64,000 nt of DNA, taken from Streptococcus cristatus. GTDB lineage: Bacteria > Bacillota > Bacilli > Lactobacillales > Streptococcaceae. This document shows, in pieces, positions 12,225 through 21,755 of this stretch (positions within the stretch are counted from its first letter, which is position 1; every line of letters begins with the position of its first letter). Where the stretch lies: the NCBI RefSeq assembly GCF_008369405.1, contig NZ_VSJJ01000006.1, positions 62,001 to 126,000 of the forward strand. The letters run 5' to 3'. A program made the position numbers and the translations under genes. The notes beneath the pieces were generated by a model. That model saw only the letters and a list, made by a program, of their open reading frames with translations, had not been told where the DNA came from and did not search any database.

Positions 12225-12590
12225 ATGAAAGTCCATAAAAAAGAAATTTTCTTTTTGCTCCCCCTTTTCTTTTTCTATTTTGTCTTTTATATACTGTTAC
12301 GATATTTGCCCATAGGTTCCATCTTAAGTAAGGGGCTAGTAGTTGGAAATGTTCTCATCTACTCCCCTCTGGCAACCTTGTTGGTGTCCCTGCTCTATGC
12401 AGCTTTTCATGGATTTTCTTTGCGCTTTTCTTTCTTGGTTGCCCTCTTATTTTTCCTGACTATTTTCACCTTTGGGGAGTGGATTCCTCTTTATCATGCC
12501 GCTTATTTCCTTTTCTCACTAGCTGGAAATGGCTTGGGGTATGTGATTTATAGATTTACTAGGAAAAATAGCAGAGCTGGAAACCAATAA
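12225..12590 (+). CDS. Small integral membrane protein of unknown function
   Basis: 121 residues from ATG 12225. The start is fixed by GGAGGT at 12213-12218; an upstream ATG at 12207 would contain that site. Three to four hydrophobic segments fill most of the protein (FFLLPLFFFYFVFYILL; VLIYSPLATLLVSLLYAAF; FLVALLFFLTIFTF) with a short basic tail. It follows the two glycolipid synthases by 36 bases and is probably in their operon. I remember a similar small membrane gene at this place in other streptococci. No family function is known to me. Confidence 0.7.
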   Translation: MKVHKKEIFFLLPLFFFYFVFYILLRYLPIGSILSKGLVVGNVLIYSPLATLLVSLLYAAFHGFSLRFSFLVALLFFLTIFTFGEWIPLYHAAYFLFSLAGNGLGYVIYRFTRKNSRAGNQ

Positions 12591-12596
12591 AAGTTC

Positions 12597-12624
12597 TTGC
12601 AAATTTTTTCAATCGTGCTATAAT
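12597..12624 (+). promoter_or_regulatory. Promoter of the T-box transcript
   Basis: TTGCAA (12597-12602), 16-base spacer, extended -10 TGCTATAAT (TATAAT 12619-12624). Transcription would start near 12631, right at the first paired base of the T-box. Confidence 0.8.
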
Positions 12625-12630
12625 AATTTT

Positions 12631-12838
12631 TAGAGACATATCACCTGCAGGAAATCTTTTAGAGAGCGCGTGGAGCTGGAAATCGCGCAGAGGATGCAGT
12701 TGGGACTACTCTACTGGTTTTTATGAAAACATAAAACGGTGGCTACGTTAGAGCCAATCAGAGGTGTTCCTCTTTTTTGAGGAACATAAATGAAGGTGGA
12801 ACCACGTTGCGACGTCCTTTTGAGGATGTCGTTTTTTG
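12631..12838 (+). promoter_or_regulatory. T-box riboswitch, threonine type
   Basis: The conserved T-box AAGGTGGAACCACG is at 12793-12806. It is followed by a terminator with stem CGACGTCCT / AGGATGTCG (12810-12831) and a T6 run. Stem I can be drawn with TAGAG (12631-12635) pairing CTCTA (12709-12713) and CTGCA pairing TGCAG higher up. This leaves GGGACTA in the loop, so the specifier codon is ACT (12705-12707) followed by the expected A: threonine. AGAGAG (12661-12666) is the conserved bulge region. Uncharged tRNA-Thr would prevent termination. The first gene behind it is not thrS but a small membrane gene. Confidence 0.88.
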
Positions 12839-12862
12839 TATGGAGAATAGTTACGACAAAGT

Positions 12863-12880
12863 TAAAATGAATTTAGCCAA
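12863..12880 (+). repeat. Left copy of a direct repeat flanking a small membrane gene
   Basis: TAAAATGA + ATTTAGCCAA. The same two blocks recur at 13272-13294, separated by five extra bases. The two copies bracket the gene at 12902-13279. Confidence 0.6.
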
Positions 12881-12901
12881 GAGTTAAATGAGGTGATAGA
12901 T

Positions 12902-13279
12902 TTGAAGAAAATATTATCTTGGATGATGACTTGTAGCTTCCTATTAGTCTATGTCTGGCTAATGAATACGCTCAGTCTATGGGGAACGGAAAATATTGTC
13001 GTCTTTTCATTTTTTCTATTCATTCCTCTCTTGCCATTCCTTGCTCCCTTTCTTGGTATCTTAATGTTTTTCAACAACAAGAAACTCATTATAACAGGAT
13101 ATCTTTTAAGTTTGACAGCTATTATCTATTTGGTCAATGCGATAAAAAGCTATCCTATAAGGATATACATGAGAGGTGAGATGACTCAGGAGGAATACCT
13201 GTCTCTCATTCTTTCCTTGATATGCTATCTATGTATTTCTACGCTTTTCTTTATTTTCAGAATGAAAAAGCTAAAATGA
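12902..13279 (+). CDS. Small four-helix membrane protein between T-box and thrS
   Basis: 125 residues from TTG 12902, placed 6 bases behind GAGGTG (12890-12895). A GTG at 12893 would overlap that site. It has four hydrophobic segments (about 5-24, 30-51, 57-77, 95-115) and a basic C-terminus (RMKKLK). I do not recognise the family. It lies directly after the threonine T-box and before thrS, so by position it is under threonyl-tRNA control. An ~18-base direct repeat on both sides suggests it was inserted or left by a duplication. The weak start and AT-rich codons make a recent acquisition plausible. Confidence 0.6.
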   Translation: MKKILSWMMTCSFLLVYVWLMNTLSLWGTENIVVFSFFLFIPLLPFLAPFLGILMFFNNKKLIITGYLLSLTAIIYLVNAIKSYPIRIYMRGEMTQEEYLSLILSLICYLCISTLFFIFRMKKLK

Positions 13280-13294
13280 AATTGATTTAGCCAA
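13272..13294 (+). repeat. Right copy of the direct repeat
   Basis: TAAAATGA (13272-13279, containing the stop codon of the membrane gene), five bases, then ATTTAGCCAA (13285-13294). It matches 12863-12880. Confidence 0.6.
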
Positions 13295-13333
13295 TCGATT
13301 GTTATCATTCTTTGTTGATAGCCAGTTTCCCAG

Positions 13334-13362
13334 TTCTTCAAACCTCAGTTATAAAATATGAT
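13334..13362 (+). promoter_or_regulatory. Possible own promoter of thrS
   Basis: TTCTTC (13334-13339), 17 bases, TATGAT (13357-13362). It is a weak match. If active, it would make thrS partly independent of the upstream T-box. Confidence 0.35.
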
Positions 13363-13382
13363 AAATTTTTAAGGAGAAAACC

Positions 13383-15332
13383 ATGATTAAGATTACTTTC
13401 CCAGATGGCGCCGTTCGTGAATTCGAATCTGGCATTACTACTTTTGAAATTGCCCAATCTATCAGCAATTCCTTGGCTAAAAAAGCTTTAGCTGGTAAAT
13501 TCAACGGCAAACTCATCGACACAACTCGTGCTATCACCGAGGATGGTAGCATCGAAATCGTGACACCTGATCACGAAGATGCTCTTCCAATCTTGCGTCA
13601 CTCAGCTGCTCACTTGTTTGCCCAAGCAGCACGTCGTCTCTTCCCAGACATTCACTTGGGTGTCGGTCCAGCTATTGAAGATGGTTTCTACTACGATACG
13701 GACAATCAAGCTGGCCAAATCTCCAACGAAGACCTGCCTCGTATCGAAGAAGAAATGAAGAAGATCGTCAAAGAAAACTTACCATCCATCCGTGAGGAAG
13801 TGACCAAGGATGAGGCACGTGAAATTTTCAAAAACGATCCGTACAAGTTAGAATTGATTGAAGAGCACTCGGAAGATGAGGGTGGTTTGACCATCTACCG
13901 TCAGGGCGAATATGTAGACCTCTGCCGTGGTCCGCACGTTCCTTCAACAGGTCGAATCCAAATCTTCCACCTTCTCCATGTAGCTGGTGCTTACTGGCGT
14001 GGGAATAGCGATAACGCCATGATGCAACGGATCTACGGTACAGCTTGGTTTGACAAGAAAGACTTGAAGAACTACCTTCAAATGCGTGAAGAAGCCAAAG
14101 AACGTGACCACCGTAAACTTGGTAAAGAGCTTGACCTCTTCATGATTTCTCAAGAAGTTGGACAAGGTTTGCCATTCTGGTTGCCAAATGGTGCGACTAT
14201 CCGTCGTGAATTGGAACGCTACATTGTCGATAAGGAAATAGCTGCAGGCTACCAACACGTTTACACTCCACCACTTGCCTCTGTGGAACTTTATAAGACT
14301 TCTGGTCACTGGGATCACTACCGTGAAGATATGTTCCCAACCATGGACATGGGTGACGGGGAAGAGTTTGTCCTTCGTCCAATGAACTGCCCACACCACA
14401 TCCAAGTCTTCAAACACCATGTTCACTCTTACCGTGAGTTGCCAATCCGTATTGCTGAGATCGGAATGATGCACCGCTATGAAAAATCGGGTGCTCTGAC
14501 TGGTCTTCAACGTGTGCGTGAGATGTCCCTCAACGACGGTCACCTTTTCGTTACCCCAGAACAAATCCAAGAAGAATTCCAGCGTGCTCTTCAGTTGATT
14601 ATCGATGTTTATGAAGACTTCAACTTGACTGAATACCGCTTCCGTCTCTCTCTTCGCGACCCTCAAGATACTCACAAGTACTTTGATAACGATGAGATGT
14701 GGGAAAATGCCCAAACCATGCTTCGTGCTGCCCTTGATGAAATGGGTGTGGACTACTTTGAAGCCGAAGGTGAAGCAGCCTTCTACGGACCAAAATTGGA
14801 TATCCAGGTTAAAACTGCCCTTGGTAAAGAAGAAACACTTTCAACTATCCAGCTTGACTTCTTGCTTCCAGAACGCTTCGACCTCAAATACATCGGAGCT
14901 GATGGCGAAGAGCACCGTCCAGTTATGATTCACCGTGGTGTTATCTCAACCATGGAACGCTTCACAGCTATCTTGATTGAAAACTACAAGGGTGCCTTCC
15001 CAACATGGCTTGCACCACACCAAGTAACCCTCATCCCAGTTTCTAACGAAAAACACGTGGACTACGCATGGGAAGTGGCGAAGAAACTCCGTGACCGTGG
15101 AGTTCGTGCTGATGTGGATGAACGCAATGAAAAAATGCAGTTCAAGATCCGTGCTTCTCAAACTAGCAAAATTCCTTACCAATTGATCGTTGGTGACAAG
15201 GAAATGGAAGACGGTACTGTTAATGTCCGCCGCTACGGCCAAAAAGAAACACAAACTGTCTCAGTTGATGACTTTGTAGAAGCTATCCTAGCTGATATTG
15301 CCAACAAATCTCGTGTGGCTAAAGAAGATTAA
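13383..15332 (+). CDS. thrS: Threonyl-tRNA synthetase
   Basis: 649 residues, full length, with AAGGAG at 13371-13376. Domains in order: N-terminal TGS domain (about 1-62); second additional/editing domain with [10 protein letters not shown] and [10 protein letters not shown]; class II catalytic core with [14 protein letters not shown], motif 2 [21 protein letters not shown] (shown in part) and motif 3 [13 protein letters not shown]; and a C-terminal anticodon-binding domain with [11 protein letters not shown]. The zinc ligands are present (MNCPHH and later H). It charges tRNA-Thr. Codon bias is strong, as expected for a translation gene. A terminator follows. Confidence 0.98.
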   Translation: MIKITFPDGAVREFESGITTFEIAQSISNSLAKKALAGKFNGKLIDTTRAITEDGSIEIVTPDHEDALPILRHSAAHLFAQAARRLFPDIHLGVGPAIEDGFYYDTDNQAGQISNEDLPRIEEEMKKIVKENLPSIREEVTKDEAREIFKNDPYKLELIEEHSEDEGGLTIYRQGEYVDLCRGPHVPSTGRIQIFHLLHVAGAYWRGNSDNAMMQRIYGTAWFDKKDLKNYLQMREEAKERDHRKLGKELDLFMISQEVGQGLPFWLPNGATIRRELERYIVDKEIAAGYQHVYTPPLASVELYKTSGHWDHYREDMFPTMDMGDGEEFVLRPMNCPHHIQVFKHHVHSYRELPIRIAEIGMMHRYEKSGALTGLQRVREMSLNDGHLFVTPEQIQEEFQRALQLIIDVYEDFNLTEYRFRLSLRDPQDTHKYFDNDEMWENAQTMLRAALDEMGVDYFEAEGEAAFYGPKLDIQVKTALGKEETLSTIQLDFLLPERFDLKYIGADGEEHRPVMIHRGVISTMERFTAILIENYKGAFPTWLAPHQVTLIPVSNEKHVDYAWEVAKKLRDRGVRADVDERNEKMQFKIRASQTSKIPYQLIVGDKEMEDGTVNVRRYGQKETQTVSVDDFVEAILADIANKSRVAKED

Positions 15333-15339
15333 AAATAAG

Positions 15340-15388
15340 AAAGGCAAATCCGACTGGGGGAGTTCCTCAACAGGCTTTGCCTTTTTTA
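15340..15388 (+). terminator. thrS terminator
   Basis: AAAGGCAAA (15340-15348) pairs with TTTGCCTTT (15376-15384), followed by a T-run. Confidence 0.8.
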
Positions 15389-15426
15389 CAATTTTATTAA
15401 AGAAAATCCTTTCTCGTCTCTGTGTT

Positions 15427-15455
15427 TTGTCTAATCCCATGAAAAATGATATAAT
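15427..15455 (+). promoter_or_regulatory. Promoter of the signal-peptidase-like gene
   Basis: TTGTCT (15427-15432), 17 bases, extended -10 TGATATAAT (TATAAT 15450-15455), 24 bases before the ATG, with GGGGAGAG as ribosome binding site. Confidence 0.8.
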
Positions 15456-15479
15456 AGAATAAAAGGACAGGGGAGAGAG

Positions 15480-16037
15480 ATGTTAAAGAGAGATTTACTG
15501 AGGAATATTATCATTGTTACGGTATTTATTGCCATTTTGGTAGGCTTACGTTTGTTTGTCTATACACCTTATCGCATCACCAAGCAGGATGCCAATTCTT
15601 TCTTAGCGGAGAATGATTTGGTCTTGGCGGATAAGACAGCCAAGCTTGCTCGTGGGGAATTTGCCCTCTATGAGGTCGATGGGAAAGAATATGTCGGCCG
15701 TGTTATTGCTATGGAAAATGACAAGGTGACCTATATGGATAACTTGCTCTACCTGAACGATCAGGTGCAGTCAGAGGAATATATCGAAAAGATGCGGGAA
15801 AAATATCTGGCTTCGGCTGCCAGCACGGGATATTACACCCATGATTTTTCTGTCATGGATTTAAAAAGTGCGACTTCTGATACTATCCCTAAAAATTCTT
15901 TTCTCATCTTGAATGATCGACGGGAAAATACGAAAGACAGTCGAGAATTTGGTCTGATCAAAAAGGAGCAGATTAAGGGAATTGTAGAATTCCGTATTTC
16001 TCCCTTAAATAAATTTGGTTTTATTGAAACGAAGTAG
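15480..16037 (+). CDS. Signal peptidase I-like protein lacking the catalytic Ser and Lys (SipA-like)
   Basis: 185 residues with one N-terminal membrane anchor (about 8-26) and an S26-type extracellular domain. In active enzymes the motif is SMxPTLxxxD. Here the aligned stretch is DANSFLAEND, so the nucleophile position is Asp37. The second motif, Y(V/I)KRVIG in active enzymes, reads YVGRVIAMEND, so the general-base Lys is Gly73. The late GDNR-type box is also altered (LNDRRENTKDSREFG). The same Asp/Gly replacement is known in the S. pyogenes pilus-assembly factor SipA, a non-proteolytic member. No pilin or sortase genes lie in this window. Single-gene transcript. It is probably a chaperone-like membrane protein rather than a peptidase. 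Confidence 0.8.
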   Translation: MLKRDLLRNIIIVTVFIAILVGLRLFVYTPYRITKQDANSFLAENDLVLADKTAKLARGEFALYEVDGKEYVGRVIAMENDKVTYMDNLLYLNDQVQSEEYIEKMREKYLASAASTGYYTHDFSVMDLKSATSDTIPKNSFLILNDRRENTKDSREFGLIKKEQIKGIVEFRISPLNKFGFIETK

Positions 16038-16039
16038 CA

Positions 16040-16073
16040 AAAAACTAGGCTGGAAATTCCAACCTAGTTTTCT
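16040..16073. terminator. Bidirectional terminator between convergent genes
   Basis: AAAACTAGG(C)TGGA - AATT-type loop - TCCAACCTAGTTTT, with T-runs on both strands. It overlaps the 3' end of the LapA-like gene on the other strand. Confidence 0.8.
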
Positions 16074-16321
16074 TTTTGAGATGTTTTAAGACTTTCTTTG
16101 GTTTTTTTAAGCTCTTTTTTCAGCGAGAAATTTTTTGACATGCTGATGAGAAAGGTCGTGACCGAGCCCAGGAGGACAGAGACCAAAATCAAAATGATTA
16201 AGGGAAGTTTAAAGCTGAAGAGGATAAAGCTAACATTGACGCTCTGCATATTTGCTAAGGAAATGCTAGCAAGCAATAGGATGGTAATCAATAGAAGGAT
16301 ATAGTGTAATTTTTCTTTCAT
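16064..16321 (-). CDS. LapA/DUF1049-family small membrane protein
   Basis: 85 residues from the ATG at 16321, with GGGAG upstream on the minus strand. A longer start at 16369 would run into gatD. Two transmembrane helices (about 6-24 and 36-60) are joined by the NMQSVNVSFILF turn characteristic of the LapA domain. A charged coiled tail (KKELKKTKESLKTSQKEN) is cytoplasmic. It is the last gene of the murT-gatD operon. Its role in streptococci is not known; in other bacteria relatives act in envelope assembly. Confidence 0.7.
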   Translation of the reverse strand: MKEKLHYILLLITILLLASISLANMQSVNVSFILFSFKLPLIILILVSVLLGSVTTFLISMSKNFSLKKELKKTKESLKTSQKEN

Positions 16322-16334
16322 AACGATCTCCCAA

Positions 16335-17120
16335 TTATTCAAATTCAGCCTTGCTCTTGATATCGCCATATTCTTCTTGAGTTTCTTGGGCTAGGATATC
16401 CTCATAAGCCGCCAGTTCAATGGCAGAGCCATACTTATTTTTCAGAGCAGTGGTTACCAGACGGTAGGCCAAGTTCGCATTACGGGACAAGATGGGGCCA
16501 TGGAAGTAGGAGCCAAAGACATTCTTATAATGAACACCTTCGCAACCATCCTCTTGGTTGTTGCCATTTCCATAGACGACTTTGCCCAGAGGTTTTTCGT
16601 CGTCGGAGAGAAAAGTACGCCCTTGGTGGTTTTCAAAGCCGTAGTAGGTTTCATCAAATTCTTCGTTATAAATCTTGATGTCACCGATATAGCGATTCTT
16701 GACTTGGTTGAGGGTGTAGTGTCCCATGATTCCCAGACCTTCGATTCGACGGCCAGACGCTTCGATATAGTATTGGCCTAGAAGTTGGAAACCGCCGCAG
16801 ATAGCTAGAACAACGCCGTTGTCATTGATGAAATTTTCCAAAGCTTCCTTTTTAGCTGGCAAGTCACGAGCCACGATCGTTTGCTCATAGTCTTGACCTC
16901 CGCCAAAGAAGACGATGTCATAGTTATCCTTATCAAAGTCATCCTCTAGGGAGACAATATCGACCTCAACCCTAGCGCCTAGCTTTTCGGCCACATACTT
17001 GAGCATGAGGACATTGCCGTTGTCGCCATAGGTATTCATAAGGTCGCCGTAGAGATGAGCAATTTTTAAGTCATAGTGATAATCCTGGTTTTCAGGAGAA
17101 ACGAGGGATCTATAAACCAT
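16335..17120 (-). CDS. gatD: Lipid II isoglutaminyl synthase, glutaminase subunit GatD
   Basis: 261 residues. A class I glutamine amidotransferase-like (CobB/CobQ type) domain has the nucleophile in [11 protein letters not shown] (Cys at about 108) and a histidine in [11 protein letters not shown]. It hydrolyses glutamine and passes ammonia to MurT, which amidates D-iso-glutamate in lipid II, needed for efficient cross-linking in streptococci. The start overlaps the murT stop by one base (TAATG), which fits a 1:1 complex. Confidence 0.95.
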   Translation of the reverse strand: MVYRSLVSPENQDYHYDLKIAHLYGDLMNTYGDNGNVLMLKYVAEKLGARVEVDIVSLEDDFDKDNYDIVFFGGGQDYEQTIVARDLPAKKEALENFINDNGVVLAICGGFQLLGQYYIEASGRRIEGLGIMGHYTLNQVKNRYIGDIKIYNEEFDETYYGFENHQGRTFLSDDEKPLGKVVYGNGNNQEDGCEGVHYKNVFGSYFHGPILSRNANLAYRLVTTALKNKYGSAIELAAYEDILAQETQEEYGDIKSKAEFE

Positions 17121-18463
17121 TAGTTCATCTCCTTTCTGATGACTTGTCGTTCTGCCAGCAACTCGCGGAATTCCAGCATAGCGGTATAAGTAGCTAGGAT
17201 ATAGGCGTGCTTGGTTTCTTGCTCTTCAATCAACTTAAAGACTGCTTCCAAATCTTTGACTTCGGTAATCTGATCTGCTGGATAGCCTGTTACCCGCAGT
17301 CGACGAGCAATCTCTGAGTGGCGAACTCCGCCTGCAAGGACCTGAGGGATATCCATCTCTAAAATTTTCTCAAAATCAGCATCCCAGATCCAGCTAGTAT
17401 CAATACCGTCCGCATAGTTGGCATTAAGCAGGACAGATAGGCTAAAGTCAAAAGGTACCAGCTCAATCATTTCCAAGGCTTGGGTCGCACCGACTGGATT
17501 TTTGATCAAGATCAAGGTACATTCCTTATCGCCAATTTTGAAAGTTTCCTGACGGCCAAAGACAGCTCGGCTCTTGTCAAAGCCAGCCTTAATAGTAGCC
17601 GGCTCAACACCAAAGAACTGAGCCACTGATACAGCGGTCAAGGCATTGTAGATATTATAAAGACCGCCGATATTGATTTGATAGTCTTGACCATCAATGG
17701 TAAAGGCAGAGCGGTTATGCTCAAGCGTCTTGAGAGCAGTCAAGCTGTAGTCTAGCTTAGGACGCTTGAAGCCACAGTCCTCACAGATATAAGCTCCTAG
17801 ATTAGCATAGGTGTTAAGCTCGTACTTGAGGATATGCTCGCACTTGGGACAGAGGATGCCTTCAGTGTTGTAGTGGGCTAGTTTAGCTTGACCTTTCTCA
17901 GTATCAAATCCATAGTAGCGGATTGGATTTTTTAAGCTGACCGAATTAAAGAGCGGGCTGTCACCATTCATCAGAACAGTCGCTTCAGGCACTTTAGCTG
18001 CAGCATCCAAGATCATCTGGTAGGTCGTGTAGATCTCACCATAGCGGTCCATTTGGTCACGGAAAATGTTGGTCAAGACGAAGAGGCTAGGCTTGATATA
18101 ATCACAAATCCGAGACAGGCTGGCTTCATCGATTTCCAGCACAGCGATATTTTTGCCAGATTTGCCTTTTTTAGCTGTCAGGAAGGTTGTGGTAATCCCT
18201 GTAATCATATTAGCACCGCTAGGATTGGTCACCACTTCGCCAAAAGCTTCCTTGAGAATGCCCACAGTCAAAGCTGTAGTCAGAGTTTTTCCGTTGGTTC
18301 CGGTAATAACCACAACTTCGTAGTTCTTGGCCAAGTTTTGCAGAATGTTTTTGTCAAATGTGAGGGCAACTTTCCCTGGCAGAGTCGAGCCGCGTCCCAT
18401 TTTGCTGAGAACAAAGTGGGAGGACTTGCCTGCTAGGAGGCCCAATGCTGTATTTATCTTCAT
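17120..18463 (-). CDS. murT: Lipid II isoglutaminyl synthase, Mur-ligase subunit MurT
   Basis: 447 residues. Mur ligase central domain with the P-loop [11 protein letters not shown] (about 54-64). A zinc-ribbon insertion carries two CxxC pairs (CPKC...CEDC, about 205-233), a MurT hallmark, and a C-terminal DUF1727 domain interacts with GatD. It is ATP-dependent and forms the amidation complex with gatD directly downstream. It is divergent from cdaA, with about 105 bases between the starts. Confidence 0.95.
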   Translation of the reverse strand: MKINTALGLLAGKSSHFVLSKMGRGSTLPGKVALTFDKNILQNLAKNYEVVVITGTNGKTLTTALTVGILKEAFGEVVTNPSGANMITGITTTFLTAKKGKSGKNIAVLEIDEASLSRICDYIKPSLFVLTNIFRDQMDRYGEIYTTYQMILDAAAKVPEATVLMNGDSPLFNSVSLKNPIRYYGFDTEKGQAKLAHYNTEGILCPKCEHILKYELNTYANLGAYICEDCGFKRPKLDYSLTALKTLEHNRSAFTIDGQDYQINIGGLYNIYNALTAVSVAQFFGVEPATIKAGFDKSRAVFGRQETFKIGDKECTLILIKNPVGATQALEMIELVPFDFSLSVLLNANYADGIDTSWIWDADFEKILEMDIPQVLAGGVRHSEIARRLRVTGYPADQITEVKDLEAVFKLIEEQETKHAYILATYTAMLEFRELLAERQVIRKEMN

Positions 18464-18519
18464 AAGAAATATTTTATCATAAAAAAGTAAAGAAGGTTAC
18501 AGAAAAATATCCTTAAAAG

Positions 18520-18528
18520 TGATATAAT
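18520..18528 (+). promoter_or_regulatory. cdaA promoter (extended -10)
   Basis: TGATATAAT with TATAAT at 18523-18528. The -35 is poor. It is 42 bases upstream of cdaA. Confidence 0.55.
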
Positions 18529-18570
18529 GGTTGAGAACTGTTTGTTTTTGACTGGGAGGGCTACTATGCA

Positions 18571-19428
18571 ATGAATTTTCAACAACTAACCAATCTCCAA
18601 TACTGGTCTAATGTATTCAGTAATCCTTGGAATATTTTAATCAACATTATTGATATTGCTTTGGTTACCTGGATTTTATATCATTTTACTAAAGCAATTG
18701 CCGGGACCAAAATTATGATTCTGGTTCGGGGAGTGCTCTTCTTCATCTTGGCACAGTTTTTAGCGAATATCATTGGTTTAACGACCATTTCATGGTTGAT
18801 CAATCAGGTTATTACCTACGGGGTCATTGCGGCAGTGGTGATTTTCTCGCCTGAGATTCGGACTGGTCTTGAAAAGCTGGGTAGAGCAACTGAGATTTTT
18901 TCTGCTGCTCCAGTCAGCAGTGAGGAGAAATTGATTCAAGCCTTTGTTAAGGCAGTAGCTTACATGAGTCCGCGTAAGATCGGTGCCTTGGTGGCTATTC
19001 AGGGCGCTCGAACGTTGCAGGAATACATTGCAACGGGAATCCCACTGGATGCGGATATCTCTGGGGAATTGTTGATCAATATTTTCATTCCTAATACGCC
19101 TCTGCATGATGGGGCAGTTATTATCAAAGATAATAAGATCGCTGCTTCTTGTGCCTATTTGCCGCTAACAGAGAGTACAGGTATTTCCAAGGAATTTGGG
19201 ACTCGGCACCGGGCTGCGATAGGCCTTTCGGAAGTTTCAGATGCCTTTACTTTTGTCGTGTCTGAGGAGACAGGCGGTATTTCTACGACACATAATGGAG
19301 TCTTCAAGCATGACTTGAGTTTGAGCGAGTTCGAATCACAACTGCGGGAAGTCCTGCTATCAGACAAGCATGAGAAATTGAGCCTAAAGAATCGTATCCT
19401 GGGAGGATGGAAGAATGAAACAAAGTAA
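18571..19428 (+). CDS. cdaA: Diadenylate cyclase CdaA (c-di-AMP synthase)
   Basis: 285 residues. Three N-terminal membrane helices (about 15-90) are followed by a DisA_N domain with the catalytic motifs DGA (in TPLHDGAVI) and RHR (in FGTRHRAAIGLSE). It makes c-di-AMP from two ATP at the membrane. The strong ribosome binding site GGGAGGG (18554-18560) is 5 bases before an ATG at 18566 that opens a two-codon frame (ATG CAA TGA). That frame's stop overlaps the cdaA ATG as ATGA. It is the first gene of cdaA-cdaR-glmM. Confidence 0.96.
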   Translation: MNFQQLTNLQYWSNVFSNPWNILINIIDIALVTWILYHFTKAIAGTKIMILVRGVLFFILAQFLANIIGLTTISWLINQVITYGVIAAVVIFSPEIRTGLEKLGRATEIFSAAPVSSEEKLIQAFVKAVAYMSPRKIGALVAIQGARTLQEYIATGIPLDADISGELLINIFIPNTPLHDGAVIIKDNKIAASCAYLPLTESTGISKEFGTRHRAAIGLSEVSDAFTFVVSEETGGISTTHNGVFKHDLSLSEFESQLREVLLSDKHEKLSLKNRILGGWKNETK

Positions 19429-20164
19429 AAAAATTCTCTATATTATCTCCTCCTTATTTTTTGCTTTGGTTTTGTTTATTTATGCGACGTCTAGTAATTT
19501 TCAAAATAGTATCAGCATTCGTCAAGTGACCTCGGAAACTTATAGCAATACGATTTCTAATGTTCCGATTGACATCAAGTACGATAGTGAGCGGTACTTC
19601 ATTAGCGGCTTTACTTCCGAGGCTAGTGTTGTTTTGACGGGTTCTAATAGAGTGGCTTTAAGTAGCGAAATGCAGGAGAGTACACGGAAGTTCCATGTGG
19701 TAGCGGATTTATCTAATGCATCAGAAGGAACAGTCGAAGTGCAGCTGAAAGTCGAAAATCTACCTAGCGGCCTGTCTGCTACGGTCAATCCGCAAAAAAT
19801 TTCAGTCAAGATAGGTAAAAAAGCAAGCAAGAAAGTGCCAGTGAAGTATCTCATCACAGCCAGTCAGGTTGCAGAAGATATTTCTATCACAAATGTGAGT
19901 TTGGAGCACGAAGAAGTTACAGTGACAAGCGATGAAGAAACTTTGGAAAAAGTTAATCATGTCGCAGCAGTTTTACCAAGCAATGTCACTATTTCAGGAA
20001 ATTATAGTGGGGCAGCTTCCTTGCAGGCCATGGATGCCAATGGGAATGTTTTGCCAAGTGTTGTGACACCGTTTGAAACAACGATGAAAGTTACGACCAA
20101 AACCACACATTCGAATTCGTCAAGCTCCAAATCGAGCTCAAGTTCGAATTCATCTAGTAAATAA
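19415..20164 (+). CDS. cdaR: CdaA regulator CdaR (YbbR-domain protein)
   Basis: 249 residues, overlapping cdaA by 14 bases. One N-terminal membrane helix (about 5-23) is followed by extracytoplasmic YbbR-like repeats (one around [16 protein letters not shown], another around [15 protein letters not shown]). The tail is almost pure Ser/Lys/Asn (about 228-249). It binds and modulates CdaA. The low-complexity serine tail is unusual in base composition but is not a frameshift artefact, since the frame runs cleanly to the stop. Confidence 0.92.
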   Translation: MKQSKKILYIISSLFFALVLFIYATSSNFQNSISIRQVTSETYSNTISNVPIDIKYDSERYFISGFTSEASVVLTGSNRVALSSEMQESTRKFHVVADLSNASEGTVEVQLKVENLPSGLSATVNPQKISVKIGKKASKKVPVKYLITASQVAEDISITNVSLEHEEVTVTSDEETLEKVNHVAAVLPSNVTISGNYSGAASLQAMDANGNVLPSVVTPFETTMKVTTKTTHSNSSSSKSSSSSNSSSK

Positions 20165-20193
20165 ATGCAAGATTTGAAAGGAAAATTTTAAAA

Positions 20194-21546
20194 ATGGGTA
20201 AATATTTTGGAACCGATGGTGTTCGTGGAGAAGCTAATGTGGAATTAACGCCGGAATTGGCCTTTAAACTAGGTCGTTTTGGTGGATATGTTCTGAGCCA
20301 ACACGAAAGTGAAGTTCCTCGGGTATTTGTTGGCCGTGATACGCGCATTTCGGGAGAAATGTTGGAGAGCGCCTTGATTGCAGGTCTGCTTTCTGTCGGG
20401 ATTCACGTCTACAAACTAGGTGTGATCGCGACTCCAGGTGTTGCTTACTTGGTCAAATCCGAAAAAGCCAGTGCAGGTGTCATGATTTCAGCTAGCCACA
20501 ATCCTGCTCTCGATAATGGCATCAAATTCTTTGGTGGCGATGGTTATAAACTGGATGATGAACGCGAACTCGAAATCGAAGCTTTGCTGGACGCAGCAGA
20601 AGATACGTTACCACGTCCAAGTGCTGAGGGCTTAGGAAAAGTCATGGATTATCCAGAAGGCTTGCGTAAGTACCAACAATACATCGTTTCAACTGGTTTA
20701 GATCTTGAAGGAATGCACGTTGCCCTTGATACGGCAAATGGTGCTGCTTCAACCAGTGCCCGTCAAATTTTTGCTGATTTGGGTGCCCAACTGACTGTTA
20801 TCGGAGAAAATCCAGATGGTCTCAACATTAACTTAAATGTAGGCTCTACTCATCCAGAAGGCTTACAAGAAACGGTCCGTGAGTCAGGAGCAGCGATTGG
20901 TCTCGCTTTTGATGGCGACAGTGACCGTTTGATTGCCGTTGATGAAAATGGCGATATTGTAGATGGTGACAAGATTATGTATATCATCGGCAAGTATCTT
21001 TCTGAGAAAGGCCAATTGGCTCAAAATACAATTGTGACCACCGTTATGTCCAACCTTGGTTTCCACAAAGCCTTAGATCGTGAAGGCATCAATAAAGTAG
21101 TGACTGCTGTCGGCGACCGCTATGTGGTAGAAGAAATGCGCAAGAACGGTTATAATCTAGGCGGTGAGCAATCTGGACATGTCATTATCATGGATTATAA
21201 TACTACTGGTGATGGTCAGTTGTCAGCGGTGCAATTAACCAAAGTGATGAAAGAAACTGGCAAGAGCTTGTCTGAACTTGCAGCAGAAGTGACCATTTAC
21301 CCACAAAAATTGGTCAATATTCGTGTCGAAAATGCTATGAAAGATAAGTCAATGGAAGTACCAGCTATCAGAGACATTATTGAAAAAATGGAAACTGAAA
21401 TGGCAGGATACGGCCGTATCCTTGTCCGTCCAAGTGGAACAGAGCCTCTTTTGCGCGTCATGGCGGAAGCGCCAACTCACGAAGAAGTGGACTATTATGT
21501 GGACACAATTGCGGATGTTGTCCGTGCTGAGATTGGCATCGACTAA
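20194..21546 (+). CDS. glmM: Phosphoglucosamine mutase
   Basis: 450 residues, full length. The phosphoserine loop SASHNP has the active Ser at 101. The metal-binding DGDSDR is around residue 240, and the C-terminal phosphate-binding loop is RPSGTEP. It converts glucosamine-6-P to glucosamine-1-P for UDP-GlcNAc and peptidoglycan. Co-transcription with cdaA/cdaR is conserved in Firmicutes, and GlmM is known to bind and inhibit CdaA in some of them. Thirty bases separate it from cdaR, and a terminator follows. Confidence 0.97.
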   Translation: MGKYFGTDGVRGEANVELTPELAFKLGRFGGYVLSQHESEVPRVFVGRDTRISGEMLESALIAGLLSVGIHVYKLGVIATPGVAYLVKSEKASAGVMISASHNPALDNGIKFFGGDGYKLDDERELEIEALLDAAEDTLPRPSAEGLGKVMDYPEGLRKYQQYIVSTGLDLEGMHVALDTANGAASTSARQIFADLGAQLTVIGENPDGLNINLNVGSTHPEGLQETVRESGAAIGLAFDGDSDRLIAVDENGDIVDGDKIMYIIGKYLSEKGQLAQNTIVTTVMSNLGFHKALDREGINKVVTAVGDRYVVEEMRKNGYNLGGEQSGHVIIMDYNTTGDGQLSAVQLTKVMKETGKSLSELAAEVTIYPQKLVNIRVENAMKDKSMEVPAIRDIIEKMETEMAGYGRILVRPSGTEPLLRVMAEAPTHEEVDYYVDTIADVVRAEIGID

Positions 21547-21558
21547 AAGAGCAAGAGA

Positions 21559-21623
21559 AAATTCAAAAGATTGGAGAAAGCCTTTATTTGAGGCAAGTTC
21601 TTCAATCTTTTTTGAATTATTTT
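21559..21623 (+). terminator. glmM operon terminator
   Basis: AATTCAAAAGATTG-GAGAA on the left pairs with TTCTT-CAATCTTTTTTGAATT on the right, with an inner CCT/AGG stem, then TATTTT. Confidence 0.75.
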
Positions 21624-21694
21624 CATAAATATTTTTGGAAGTTTTTTTGCTGCCAAGGTGAAAACTCTCTTTTTCCTTTTCCTTTCGTAAATAT

Positions 21695-21723
21695 TTGAAA
21701 AAGTGTGCTAATCGTGTTAAAAT
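21695..21723 (+). promoter_or_regulatory. Promoter of the small DUF4044-like gene
   Basis: TTGAAA (21695-21700), 17 bases, extended -10 TGTTAAAAT (TAAAAT 21718-21723). Confidence 0.75.
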
Positions 21724-21755
21724 ATAGGGAGTAATCTTGGAATTGAGGTAATAAA

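Noticed and set aside
13944..14714. 256-codon open frame antisense to thrS
   Set aside because: Lies wholly inside a well-conserved gene with strong codon bias; no start signal.
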